Positions 26,801 to 38,300 of a stretch of 64,000 nucleotides of DNA are shown here, one piece after another. The notes beneath the pieces were generated by a model. That model did not search any database. It was not told where the DNA came from and worked only from the letters and a program-made list of their open reading frames with translations. The DNA comes from Manihot esculenta (lineage: Eukaryota > Streptophyta > Magnoliopsida > Malpighiales > Euphorbiaceae): the NCBI RefSeq assembly GCF_001659605.2, contig NC_035161.2, positions 8,274,638 through 8,338,637 of the forward strand, in the 5' to 3' direction. Numbering within the stretch: the first letter of the stretch is position 1; each line of letters starts with the position of its first letter. Both the position numbers and the translations under genes were made by a program.

Positions 26801-27179
26801 AAGTGCCCTGTCCAGCTTTCTTTAGCATGTTTTATGTGATTGTTTTAGGATCTTTTAAGGGGGGGTTTTGGGGAGTTTTATAGAGATATTCTTGTGTTAG
26901 TTTGGTCCCTCATTTGAGTCCACCTGTGTAGGAACGGACCAGAGGAACCAGCGAGTTCAGCAGTGAGCACTGCTTCAGAACCTGCAGAGTAAGTTCAGAG
27001 TCAGCCAGAGGTGAGTGGAACTAAACTTAACCATTTTAATATGAGTAACCAAATGCTTTGAGCTTGTTTCATGCATCATGACCATGTTATAGGTTGATCG
27101 CATTAGATATCACGAATATGAAGCATTGCATACTTTGTTGTTGATGTGGGTGATCTGGATGATCCAATAGTCCCTGAGA

Positions 27180-27288
27180 GCCAGGTGCCTACCTCTACGC
27201 CCTGGCATAGATGAGATAGTCAGGTGCCTACCTCTACGCCCTGACCCAGATAGATGAGATAGTCGGGTGCCTACCTCTACACCCTGAC
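27180..27288 (+). repeat. Three-hairpin array in the element A 5' LTR
   Basis: Three 27-nt hairpins with 6-bp stems: GCCAGG/CCTGGC (27180-27206), GTCAGG/CCTGAC (27219-27245) and GTCGGG/CCTGAC with one G-U pair (27262-27288). The loop reads tgcctacctctac plus two bases. Stem sequence varies while pairing is kept. Confidence 0.8.
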
Positions 27289-27903
27289 ACAGATAGATGC
27301 CGGGACTAGTTGGTGACAGGTTTACCCTTGCTGTGGCTTGTTTGTGCTGTGATGCATTCTACGAGATCATGTTTTTAATAACATGTTTTATTGTTCTGCT
27401 CACTGGGCTAGTATAGCTCATCCCTCTCCCTTAACCCCAGCTTTGCAGGTACAGAGTCCAGAGAGAAGTCAGCAGAGTATAGAAGAGTAAAGAGATATGT
27501 AATAGCTAGTGTGGACATGTAATTATAAAGAGATAGTTTATGTTGTATAGTGTATAGAATTGTGCTTGATCATTATAAGAGTTGTAATTCCTTTGTATAC
27601 ATGATCTTTTTATGTAAATGAGTTTACCTTATGTGTTTAAAAACCAGGCTTAACATAGTATGAGTTTAGCCCACCTAGAGCAAAGATGAGAGCTCTAGTA
27701 GGGGTTTACAGTACAGAGTTAGTGCATGCACAGGTTAAGCCTTGGTACAGAGAAAGGTTTTAATTTTTACAGAAAATGTATGATCATGTATGGGAATTCA
27801 CAGGTACACAGAGTTCACAGCAGGCTTGCTACGGGTCCCGGCGGCCTTAAGCCGATCTGGATCCTAGCGCCGGTAGCAGTTCGGTTTCCAGGCTGTTACA
27901 GAT

Positions 27904-27915
27904 TGGTATGAGAGC
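27904..27915 (+). other. Primer-binding site of element A
   Basis: TGGTATGAGAGC starts three bases after the 5' LTR and matches the initiator tRNA-Met type site (TGGTATCAGAGC) with one change. Confidence 0.85.
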
Positions 27916-28122
27916 CCTAGGTTCATATGGTCAGATCTATATAGAGAGAGTCGGGCTCATAGAGGTGCTAGTTGGTCAAGCACAATAGGAAAACATGTCC
28001 ACGAGGATAGGATGTTAGTCCTGTTTATATGATGATGTGAAATGCCATGACTTGTGCATGTGCGTTATTATATGTGATGTATGCTTATGTGCTCTGTTAT
28101 GTGTTGTTTTTAGAGAGTTAAG

Positions 28123-31100
28123 ATGCGAGGAACTCGTCGATCCGCAAGATTGACTGGAGTCCCACCAGAAAGTGAGGGTACAACTGCTCGTCCTCCTGCT
28201 TTGCCAAGGGCAAGGACTCACAGGTCAAGCGGGGAGGGAACGTCAAGAGACCCTAGAAGGTCTTCTGACGAGAGCAGAAGAGGAGTAGACAGAGGGGGAA
28301 GGTCAGAGGAAGAGAGAGATGCTATGGATGCTGACCAGAGTAGAGATGAAAGCATGGGTATGGGAAGGTCGGAGGAAGGTATGGGCGAGTCCCAAGGAGG
28401 CGCACAGGCCTCGGGGTTTGGCTATCCACCCTTTCCACAGGGCCCCGGGTATCCGATGGGAGGTACGTCGGAGTACTCCAGCTTCACCCCATATCCACCC
28501 TATATGCCTTACATGCCTTATCCATCCTTTTATCCACCATATCCCATGTATCCACCCCCACCTTCTCATTCAAGTCCAGCACACCCTGAACCTAGAGAAA
28601 CAGTACCTCCACCTCCACCACCAGAACCAGTAGCCCCTGTTGTTGAAGCACAACAACCTAGTTCCTCAGGGGGAAGTAAAGTGAAGATGACTGAGTACTT
28701 AAAGTTAGATGCTCCTAAATTTAACACGAGAGATGATCCCTTTGAGTATCTCAGTGCAGTCAGAATGATAACTAGTGAGTTGGGAGCTGATGATAGCAGA
28801 GCCATTGAGATGGCAGGGTTCACATTAAAATGCAAGAAAGCCAGAGAATGGTTCAAGAACTATGTGGACCCCAGGATAGACAGCATGTCGTGGGAAGAGT
28901 TCGCCAATGAGTTTGCTGGGTGGGCTTTTCCTGACAGTTCCAAGGAGATGAAAGTGGTAGAGTTTGAACAGTTGAGATAGACAGAGGAGATGAGCGTTGA
29001 TGAATATACAGATAAGTTCCTGGAATTGTTACCTTACGTGGGTCAGGCATATGATACTGACCAGAAGAAGGCAAAGAGATATGCCACAAGGCTTCATCCC
29101 AGGTATTTCTCCTTGATCCTTCCAGCAGAGAAAGAGAGTTTCCACTCTATAGTGGACGCAGCCAGAAAGATGGAGGCCAGTGCCATTGTACAGGGAATAG
29201 TGAAACAGTCTAAGGCACAATCTTCTAGTTCTAAGCCAGTTTCCTCCTCACAGAGTACAGCAGGTGCAAGCAAGAAGAGATGGGATAGAATAAGAGGTAA
29301 AAAGAGTAAGTTCTGGAACAGGATTAGATCTGGTCTGGGAATGGGTAGTGGCTCCAGCTCTGGCACAGACAGTTCAGTATGCAAGAGATGTGGGAGACCA
29401 CACAGAGGAGTTTTTCTGATGGGATCTACAGCCTGCTATAGATGTGGGCAGGAGGGACATATTGCACGGGAATGTCCCCAGGCGACCTTAATGGCACCAT
29501 CCCAGCAGATGACTTCAGGCAGTGTGGCACAGCCAGCAGCTTCAGCCGTACCTCTGAGCAGTGGCAGAGGAAGAGGAAGAGGGTCAGCCTCTTCATCAGG
29601 GATGGATTCCCGAGGTGCAGGTCCGTCAGCCCCAGCACGGATTTTCACCATGACTCAGCAAGAGGCAGACACGTCGAACACAGTGGTGTCAGGTAATCTC
29701 ATCATTGGGTGTTCCGAGGTGTATGCTTTGATGGACCCCGGTGCTTCTCACTCTTTCATTGCTTCGAGAGCCGCAGAGAGTTTGGGTTTTATAGTCTCCG
29801 AGTTAGAGTGTCCTCTTTGGGTTAGTGGACCCAAGTGTGATCCATCTTTGGCAGAGTCAGTCTGTCGGTTCAGTCCAGTGTGCCTAGAGAGTAGATACCT
29901 TCCAGCTGACCTTATGGTTCTAGAGTTGACAGATTTTGATGTCATTCTAGGGATGGATTGGTTATTTACGTATAATGCTACCTTGAACTGCAGAGACAAG
30001 GTAGTTAGTTTCAGAGACCAGGATGGGTCAGAGTGTGTCTTCAGAGGAGACAGGAGAGGGACACCTAGGGGTGTGATATCAGCCCTTCAGGCTCGTAGGT
30101 TGTTGAGGAGGGGTTGTTAGGGGTTCATAGCTCATGTGAGGGAGCTAGATAGTCAGGTTAGGGAACCATCCTCAGTACTCATTGTTAGAGAGTTTCCAGA
30201 CGTGTTTCCTGAAGAGCTTCCAGGACTACCACCTGATAGGGAAATAGAGTTCGAGATAGAGTTGATGCCTGGTACCAGACCGATCTCTATTCCTCCCTAT
30301 AGGATGGCACCAGCAGAACTGAGAGAGTTGAAAGAGCAGTTACAGGAATTGGTAGACAAGGGTTTCATCCACCCGAGTACCTCACCTTGGGGTGCTCCAG
30401 TACTTTTTGTCCGAAAGAAGGATGACTCTCTTAGACTTTGTATCGACTACAGGCAGTTGAACAAAGTCACTACCAAGAACAAGTATCCTCTACCCAGGAT
30501 CGATGATCTATTCGATCAGCTGTCAGGAGCAGGTTGTTTTTCTAAGATAGATCTGAGGTCCGGATACCACCAGCTGATAATCAGGGAAGAGGATGTACCC
30601 AAGACAGCTTTCAGGACCAGATATGAGCATTATGAGTTCCTAGTAATGCCGTTCAGGTTGACTAACGCCCCTGCCGCATTCATGGATCTCATGAATAGAG
30701 TTTTCAGAGAGTACCTGGATCGCTTTGTGATTGTCTTTATAGATGATATCCTAGTGTACTCCAGGAATGCAGAGGAGCATGCCCAGCATCTGAGGATAGT
30801 CTTGCAGACCTTGAGAGAGCATGGCTTATATGCCAAGTTCTCCAAGTGCGAGTTCTGGCTGAGGAGCATTTCCTTTTTGGGGCATGTAGTATCAGATGAA
30901 GGTATAGCAGTGGACCCCAAGAAGGTAGAGGCAGTAGCCAACTGGCCTACACCCACTACAGTAACAGAGATCAAGAGTTTTCTGGGTTTGGCAGGCTACT
31001 ATCGGAGGTTCATTCAGGACTTCTCGAAGATAGCTGCTCCTATGACCAGACTGACCAGAAAGAACCAGAAGTTCGTATGGTCTGAGGAATGTGAAGAGAG

Positions 31101-32048
31101 TTTTGAGGAGTTAAAGAGACGGTTGACTTCAGCACCGGTGTTAGCTCTGCCGATCAGTGATGAAAACTTCACAGTGTTCTGTGATGCATCCCGAGTGGGA
31201 TTAGGTTGTGTGTTGATGAAGAAAGATAGAGTGATAGCTTATGCTTCTAGACAGCTGAAGAAGCACGAGCTGAACTACCCGACACACGATCTTGAGATGG
31301 CAGCTGTTATCTTTGCACTCAAGATGTGGAGGCATTACCTCTATGGGGTAAAGTATGAGATCTTCACGAATCATAAGAGCCTGCAGCACATCTTGAGCTA
31401 GAAAGAGTTGAACTTGAGGCAGAGACGGTGGGTAGAATTGCTCAGTGATTATGATTGCAAGATCCAGTATCATCCGAGTAAGGCTAATGTTGTAGCTGAT
31501 GCCTTAAGCCGGAAGTCACTAGGCAGTTTGTCCCACATTACCGCGGAGAGGCGGCCGGTGGTGAAGGATTTCTATAGGCTTATGGATGAAGGGCTACAGT
31601 TAGAGTTATCTGGTACAGGTGCTTTGATTGCACAGATGAGAGTTACACCCATGTTTCTGGAGCAGGTGGCTCTGAAACAGCATGAGGATCCTGAGTTAGT
31701 GAAGATTGCCAGGACTGTTCAGTCAGGCAACAGTACAGAGTTCAGATTTGACGGTGAGGGGATTCTTCGGCATAGGAAGAGGTTATGCGTACCAGATAAC
31801 AGCAGTTTGAAAGAAGACATTATGAGAGAAGCTCATAATGCGAGGTATAGCGTTCACCCTGGAGCCACCAAGATGTATCAAGACCTAAGAAGAGTGTATT
31901 GGTGGCCAGCGATGAAAAGAGAAGTGGCACAGTTTGTGTCAGCCTGCGAGATATGTCAAAGGGTGAAGCTAGAGCACCAGAAGCCAGCTGGAATTCTTAA
32001 CCCACTGCCGATCCCAAAATGGAAATGGGAGAACATAGCTATGGATTT
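28123..32048 (+). pseudogene. Ty3 element A gag-pol, part 1
   Basis: One reading frame from ATG 28123 with no frameshift but three in-frame stops: TAG at 28978-28980 (gag), 30118-30120 (after protease) and 31399-31401 (RNase H). Domains in order: Pro/Tyr-rich gag N-terminus, gag core, zinc knuckle CYRCGQEGHIARECP (about 29435), aspartic protease with DPGASHSFI (about 29730), reverse transcriptase with FIDDILVYS (about 30740), RNase H, and the integrase zinc finger (HPGATKMY with CEICQR). Two changes hit conserved sites: MPFRLTNAP where the family has MPFGLTNAP, and FTNHKSL where element B has FTDHKSL in RNase H. The frame is cut in the integrase core by element B and resumes at 42712. Confidence 0.94.
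32044..32048. repeat. Left target duplication of element B
   Basis: The 5 bp gattt precede TGTAATACCC and recur at 42707-42711 after the right end of element B. Confidence 0.93.
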
Positions 32049-32330
32049 TGTAATACCCGGCTAGACTCCGGTATCGGAATTCCTACCGTCCGGTGGAATC
32101 TCGGATGTCGGAAGCCTCTAGTAGGGTAGAATCATGTTTTCATAAAATGTTTTAAGGTATTTCATGGTTTTAAGTAAAATGGAAATGAGTTTTTGCATAA
32201 AAACAACCTTGGAGGAAAAACTCAGGTTCGACCGCCGAACCTCAAGTTCGGCCGCCGAACATGCATGCCTTCGGGAGCGCCTTTAGGCCCCCGAAAGCAC
32301 AAGTGAGGGAAGTCCAGGTTCGGCCGCCGA
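32049..32330 (+). repeat. Truncated left LTR of element B
   Basis: The first 282 bp match 32779-33060 without gaps and with few base changes (for example gaccgccgaa against ggccgccgaa at 32229). It then jumps to the pol 3' end at a shared trinucleotide cga (32328-32330). Confidence 0.93.
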
Positions 32331-32778
32331 TACATCGGACCCTTTGAAATCTTGCAAAGGATTGGGAATGTGTCGTACAAGCTGGATTTACCTGATTCAA
32401 TGGCAAGAATCCATCCGGTTTTCCATGTTTCAATGTTGAGGAAGTTTGTGTCAGATCCGAGCAAGGTTCTTAGTGAGCCTGATGTGGAGGTCCAAGAGGA
32501 CCTCACCTATGTTGAACAGCTAGTACGGATCATAGACACCCAGATCAGAAAGTTAAGGAACAAGGAAATCCCGATGGTGAAAGTCCTGTGGAACCACCAC
32601 AATTTGGAGGAATGCACTTGGGAGACACGGGAGTCTATGCTCCAGCAGTACCCTCATCTCTTTTAAGGTTAGATCTCTATGTGTTTATGTGCTATGTATG
32701 TATGTATGTTATGTTTTATGCCATGCTTTGTGCTAGTTGAGGAACATTCGGGGACGAATGTTCTTAAGGGGGGGAGAA
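32331..32778 (+). pseudogene. Duplicate pol 3' end of element B
   Basis: 448 bp that align without gaps to 39949-40396: the C-terminal end of integrase with the chromodomain-like segment, stop codon at 32664-32666, 3' untranslated region and purine tract 32766-32778. It belongs to the left unit of the tandem, whose remaining internal part is deleted. Confidence 0.92.
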
Positions 32779-33135
32779 TGTAATACCCGGCTAGACTCCG
32801 GTATCGGAATTCCTACCGTCCGGTGGAATCTCGGATGTCGGAAGCCTCTAGTAGGGTAGAATCATGTTTTCATAAAATGTTTTAAGGTATTTCATGGTTT
32901 TAAGTAAAATGGAAATGAGTTTTTGCATAAAAACAACCTTGGAGGAAAAACTCAGGTTCGGCCGCCGAACCTCAAGTTCGGCCGCCGAACATGCATGCCT
33001 TCGGGAGCGCCTTTAGGCCCCCGAAAGCACAAGTGAGGGAAGTCCAGGTTCGGCCGCCGAACCTCAAGTTCGGCCGCCGAACATGGCATGCATGCGGAGG
33101 CACGTTCAGCCCCCGAACGTGGCCTGGCCAGCCAC

Positions 33136-33142
33136 TATAAAA
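33136..33142 (+). promoter_or_regulatory. TATA box of the element B middle LTR
   Basis: TATAAAA follows the conserved ctggccagccac and lies directly downstream of the first palindrome cluster. This LTR is the one in front of the long gag-pol. Confidence 0.75.
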
Positions 33143-34270
33143 GGGTCCCTTAGCCGAAAATGGGCAAGCTTTCTCCCCATTTCCGGCCAAGGTGAGCTCT
33201 CCGCCGCCCCTCACCGATCTTGAGTTCTTTCCTTCCCATCTTGCTCGATTTTCATGAGTTTTTACTTGGTTTTGAAGATTTTCAAGCCTTGAGCAAAGTT
33301 TTGGAGCTTTGAGGTTCAAGAACTCAAAACCTCCCACCTCCGAGTTTAGGACGTCTCTCCCTCGATCTACAAGAGGTAAGAGCCGATCTTAAGCTCATTT
33401 TATGTTTAAAGTAAGTTTTATGCTAGATCTATGGGGTTAAATGCATGTTTAGCTCATAGTTAGGTTTATGGGTTTTATATGTGTTTTTGAGCAATGTGAG
33501 TTGCTTGTGTGTTGTAGTTGGGGTTTTTGTTGGTTTGATGCCCCTAGAAGCTTGTATGTTTGCTTGTGAATGCTTGGGAATGTTGTAGAATAGGTTTATG
33601 CATGATTGGTTAGTTTTGGAGTCACAAATGCATAGGGGAGCCAAGTTTCTGCCCTTTGGCAGAAACCAGGTTCGGCAGCCGAAGGAACTTTCGGCCGCCG
33701 AACATGGCTGGGGAGGCAGGCCTTTCGGCTGCCGAAGTTGCCCCCGAAAGGAGACTTTCGTCTCTGTCTGGGACTTTCGGTCGCCGAAGGTGCCGCCGAA
33801 CCTACCTGACCTTCGGCTCTAGAGGGACTTTCGGCCGCCGAACCTGCCGCCGAAAGTGCCCTGTTCAGCCATTTCTTGCATGTTTTTATATGATTATTCC
33901 ATGATGTTTTAGGGGGTTTTGGGGGATAGTTTAGAGTTATGTTCTTGTATGTTTGGTCCCTCATTTGAGTCCACCTGTGTAGGTTCGGACCCGAGGAACC
34001 GAGGACCCCAGCAGTGAGTCTGTTGCCCCAGTGTCTGGTCAGAGCTATCCAGAGGTGAGTGGAATAACTTATTATGTTTTAAAGTAAAGAATGAACTTTT
34101 TAGCATGTTTCACGCATCATGAATGCCATGTGATGAATTAGGTTGCTTGCATTAGAATTCACGAATATGTTGCATTGCATATTTTTATGTTGATGTGGAT
34201 GAATGTTGGATGATCCATAGCCCTCGATCTATGATATGACGATGTGATATGTACGGTACGGAAAGTAAGA

Positions 34271-34403
34271 CCAGTGGGACCCATTCTACGTTCGCTGGCA
34301 CTATGTAAGAGAAAGACCAGGACCCATTCTACGTTCTGGCACAGTTGGACACTGTTATGTTATGATATGTAAGGGAAAGACCAGGACCCATTCTACGTTC
34401 TGG
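34271..34403 (+). repeat. Three-hairpin array in the element B middle LTR
   Basis: Stems CCAGTG/CGCTGG (34271-34298), CCAGGA/TTCTGG (34317-34339) and CCAGGA/TTCTGG (34381-34403), each with one G-U pair, and a loop containing cccattctacg. Same relative place in the LTR as the hairpins of element A, with different stem sequences. Confidence 0.8.
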
Positions 34404-35037
34404 CACAGTTGGACCATGTAGAGGGCTATTGGTGACAAGTTCATCCTTGATGTGATTAGCTGTGATGTGATGCATTCCATGATCCATATGATTTAAATGT
34501 TTTTATTATTCTGCTCACTGGGCTCTAGTAGCTCATCCCTCTCCCATCTTCCCCAGGTTTGCAGGTACAGGGTAGACCAGGAGGTTTACAAGAGTAATGA
34601 AGTCACGTGTATGTAATAGTTAGTGTGGACATGATAAATGTATCAATGCTATGTAAAAGTATAAGTTTCAGTCATGTAATGATATTGAGGTTTATATATT
34701 GTGCTTGACATTATGTATGAGGTATCCCTTTTATTACATGATCAAAAATGTTTTATAATGTTTATGAAAGCCAACTCATCTCATGTTGTATCGCCTGTTG
34801 GGGCATTGATGAGATCCCACAGAGGGATCATAATTATGATCATGACTATGTACATGCATGTTCAGGTTGAGTTGGATGTTTGAAGGAAAAGTTTTAAATT
34901 TTTATGTATGTTGTTGATCATGTATGGGATTAAACAGGTTTTCAGGATGAATGTCAGGCTTGCTACGGGTCTTGGCAGCCTTAAGCCGACCCGGATCCTA
35001 GCACCGGTAGCGGTCCGATTTTCGGGTCGTTACAGAA

Positions 35038-35049
35038 TGGTATCAGAGC
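35038..35049 (+). other. Primer-binding site of element B
   Basis: TGGTATCAGAGC, three bases after the middle LTR, an exact initiator tRNA-Met type site. Confidence 0.92.
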
Positions 35050-35304
35050 CCTAGGTTCATAGGATCGGACCTAGAGTGTCGGGCTCATAGATGTTCTAGA
35101 AGGTCAAGCACAATAGGAAGATCATGTCCACTAGGATAGGATGTTGAGTCCTGTCTTGTATGATGATGTGAAATGCCATGATTATATACATGTGCATTGA
35201 TGCTATGCTATGAATGACGTATATGTGATGAGGGTTCATGTGTGCCCACATGAACCATATGATGCTAATGTTTGTATGATGTGTACTATTTTTCAGAAAA
35301 CAGG

Positions 35305-38300
35305 ATGAGAGGAACTCGTCGATCTGCACGATTGACTGGAGTGCCACCTGAGGATGAGGGCACGAGCGCCCGTCCTCCTACATTGCCTAGGGCAATGTCT
35401 TGTAGAGTCAACAGAGAAAGAGTGTCAAGGGACCCTAGAAGGTCTTTTGATGCTAGCAGAAGGGGGACTGATAGAGGAGGAAGTTCTTCAGATGTGAGGG
35501 AGGTTATGGAAGAGGATCAGAGGAGGGATGGGAACCTGGATGTTAGCATGGAGGAAGAAGGGACAGGGGAGTCTCAGGGAGGCGTTCAGGCCTTGGGGTA
35601 TGGTTTTCCACCCCACTATCCACCCTTCCCGCAGGGTTCAGGGTATCCGATAGGAGGTACATTGGATTACTCCAGCTTTAACCCCTACCCTACCTACATG
35701 CCTTGTCCACCTTTCTATCCACCTTACACACAGTACCCAGCTTATCCACCCTCACCCTTCTATCCAAACCCGGCAAACCCCACCTCGGGTAATGCTGCAC
35801 CCCCACCTCCACCACCTACAGAACCAACAGCCCCAGTTACTCAACCTCCTAGACCTAGCTCAACTGATGGGAGCAAGGTAAAGATGACAGATTACCTCAA
35901 GCTGGATGCTCCCAAATACAAGTCAGGGGATGACCCCTTTGAGTATCTGAGAGTAGTGAAGACAATAACTGATGAGCTAGGGGCGAATGATAGCAGGGCC
36001 ATTCAGATGGCAGGGTTCACTTTAAAGTGCAAAAAGGCACGGGAATGGTTCAAGTGTTATGTGGACCCGAGACTAGACGGTATGACATGGGAGGAATTTG
36101 CGAATGAGTTCGCTGGATGGGCCTTTCCAGACAGTTCCAGAGAACTGAGAATGATTGAGTTTGAGCAACTGAGGCAGTCAGAGCATATGAGTGTAGAGGA
36201 GTTCACGGATAAATTCTTGGAGCTATTGCCTTTTTCAGGGCAAGCTCTAGATACAGATACGAAGAAAGCCAAGAGATATGTTATGAAGCTGCATTCTAGG
36301 TACTCCTCGTTGATTCAGTTAGCTGAGAGAGAAAGTTTCCACACTGTGGTGGATATGGCTCGAAGAATGGAGGCGAGTGCTATAGTTGAGGGGTCAGTGA
36401 AACAGTCAGTGACCCAGTCTTCAGGGGTTAAGACCCCAGGCAGAGGAGGACCAGGTTTCTCTTCTCAGAGCTCAAGTAAGAAGAGGTGGGATAACACCAC
36501 CAAGAAGCCGAAGAAGAATAAGTTTTGGAATAAGTTGAAATCCGGTCTGGGATTTGGCGGTGGCTCGAGCTCAGGCTCAGATGGTACAGAATGCCAGAGA
36601 TGTGGAAGACCACACAGGGGAGTGTGTCGAGCTGGGACTAATACATGTTTCAGATGTGGACAGGAGGGACACATAGCTCGGGAGTGTCCTAGAGCGCCTT
36701 TTATGGGCCAGCCCCAGCAGACAGCTTCTGGTAGTGTGGCACAGCCAGCAGTTCCAGCCACAACTCAGGGCAGTGGCAGAGGTAGAGGGAGAGGGGCAGC
36801 CTCTTCTTCTGGTTCCCGAGGTGAAGGTCCATCAGCTCCAGCCAGGATCTTCACCATGACTCAGCAGGAGGCTAACACATCCAACACCGTGGTGTCAGGT
36901 AATCTCATCATTGGGTGTTCTGATGTGTATGCATTAATGGACCCGGGTGCATCTCATTCATTTATTGCTCCGAGAGCCGTTGAGAGGTTGGGTCTGATAG
37001 TCTCTGGGTTAGAGTGTCCCCTATGGGTCAGTGGACCCAAGTGTGACCCGTCAGTGGCAGAGTCAGTCTGCCAGTACAGTCCAGTTTTTGTTGAGGGAAG
37101 ATGCCTCTCCGCCGACCTGGTGGTTCTAGATTTGACAGACTTTGACGTCATTCTAGGGATGGATTGGCTATCTACCCATGGTGCTACCTTGGACTGCAGA
37201 GATAAGGTAGTCAGGTTCAGAGATCAGAACGGGTCAGAGGTCGTCTTCAGAGGAGACAAGAGGGGCACACCTAGAGGTCTGATATCAGCTCTTCAGGCTC
37301 GTAGGTTGCTTAGGAAGGGATGTCAGGGGTACTTAGCTCATGTGAGAGAGCTAGACAGTCAGGTCAGGGAGCCAACCTCGGTGCCAGTTGTCAGAGAGTT
37401 TCAGGATGTTTTTCCAGACGAGCTTCCAGGTTTACCACCTGCTAGGGAGATAGAGTTCGAGATAGAGTTGGTGCCTGGAACTAGACCGATCTCTATCCCT
37501 CCCTACAGGATGGCCCCAGCCGAGTTGAAGGAATTGAAGGAGCAGTTGCTAGAGCTGGTAGAGAAGGGCTTCATCTGACAGAGTTCCTCACCTTGGGGTG
37601 CTCCGGTCTTGTTTGTGAGGAAGAAGGATGGATCCCTTAGACTTTGTATCGACTACAGACAGTTGAACAAAGTCACTACCAAGAATAGGTACCCTTTACC
37701 AAGGATCGATGATCTATTCGACCAGCTAGCAGGAGCTGGTTGTTTCTCCAAAATAGATCTAAGATCGGGGTACCATCAGCTAAGGATAAGAGATGAAGAT
37801 GTGCCGAAGACAGCTTTCAGGACCAGATATGGGCATTTTGAGTTCCTTGTGATGCCGTTCGGGTTAACCAACGCCCCTGCAGCATTCATGGACCTCATGA
37901 ACAGAGTATTTAGCCAATACCTGGATCACTTCGTTATTGTCTTCATAGACGATATCTTGGTGTACTCCAGGAATGCAGAGGAGCATGCCCATCATCTGAG
38001 GTTGGTTCTACAGACTTTGAGGGAACATGGCTTGTATGCCAAGTTCTCTAAGTGTGAATTCTGGCTGAGGAGCATTTCGTTCTTGGGGCATGTAGTGTCA
38101 GAGAATGGTATTGAGGTGGACCCCAAGAAGACAGAAACTGTGGCTAACTGGCCTAGACCCACTTCAGTGACGGAGATCAGGAGTTTCTTGGGTTTGGCAG
38201 GTTACTACAGGAGGTTCGTTCAGGACTTCTCAAAAATAGCAGCTCCTCTGACTAGACTAACCAGGAAGAATCAGAAGTTTCTGTGGACCGACCAGTGCGA

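Larger units (their letters stand above)
25773..27900 (+). repeat. 5' LTR of Ty3 element A
   Basis: 2128 bp, starts TGTAATACCCGGC and ends GGCTGTTACA. It contains a TATA box at 26041, palindrome clusters at about 25950-26030 and 26567-26800, splice-like donor and acceptor sites, and a three-hairpin array at 27180-27288. Confidence 0.95.
32779..35034 (+). repeat. Middle LTR of element B
   Basis: 2256 bp, TGTAATACCCGGC to GGGTCGTTACA. TATA box at 33136-33142, palindrome clusters at about 32955-33090 and 33667-33860, hairpins at 34271-34403. It is one palindrome unit (about 55 bp) shorter than the right LTR. Confidence 0.95.

Noticed and set aside
26409..26825. Open frames across the GC-rich LTR segments (also at 33598-33904, 41047-41778, 44516-44824)
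   Set aside because: They are frames through palindrome arrays in LTRs, with conflicting frames on both strands and no conserved protein.
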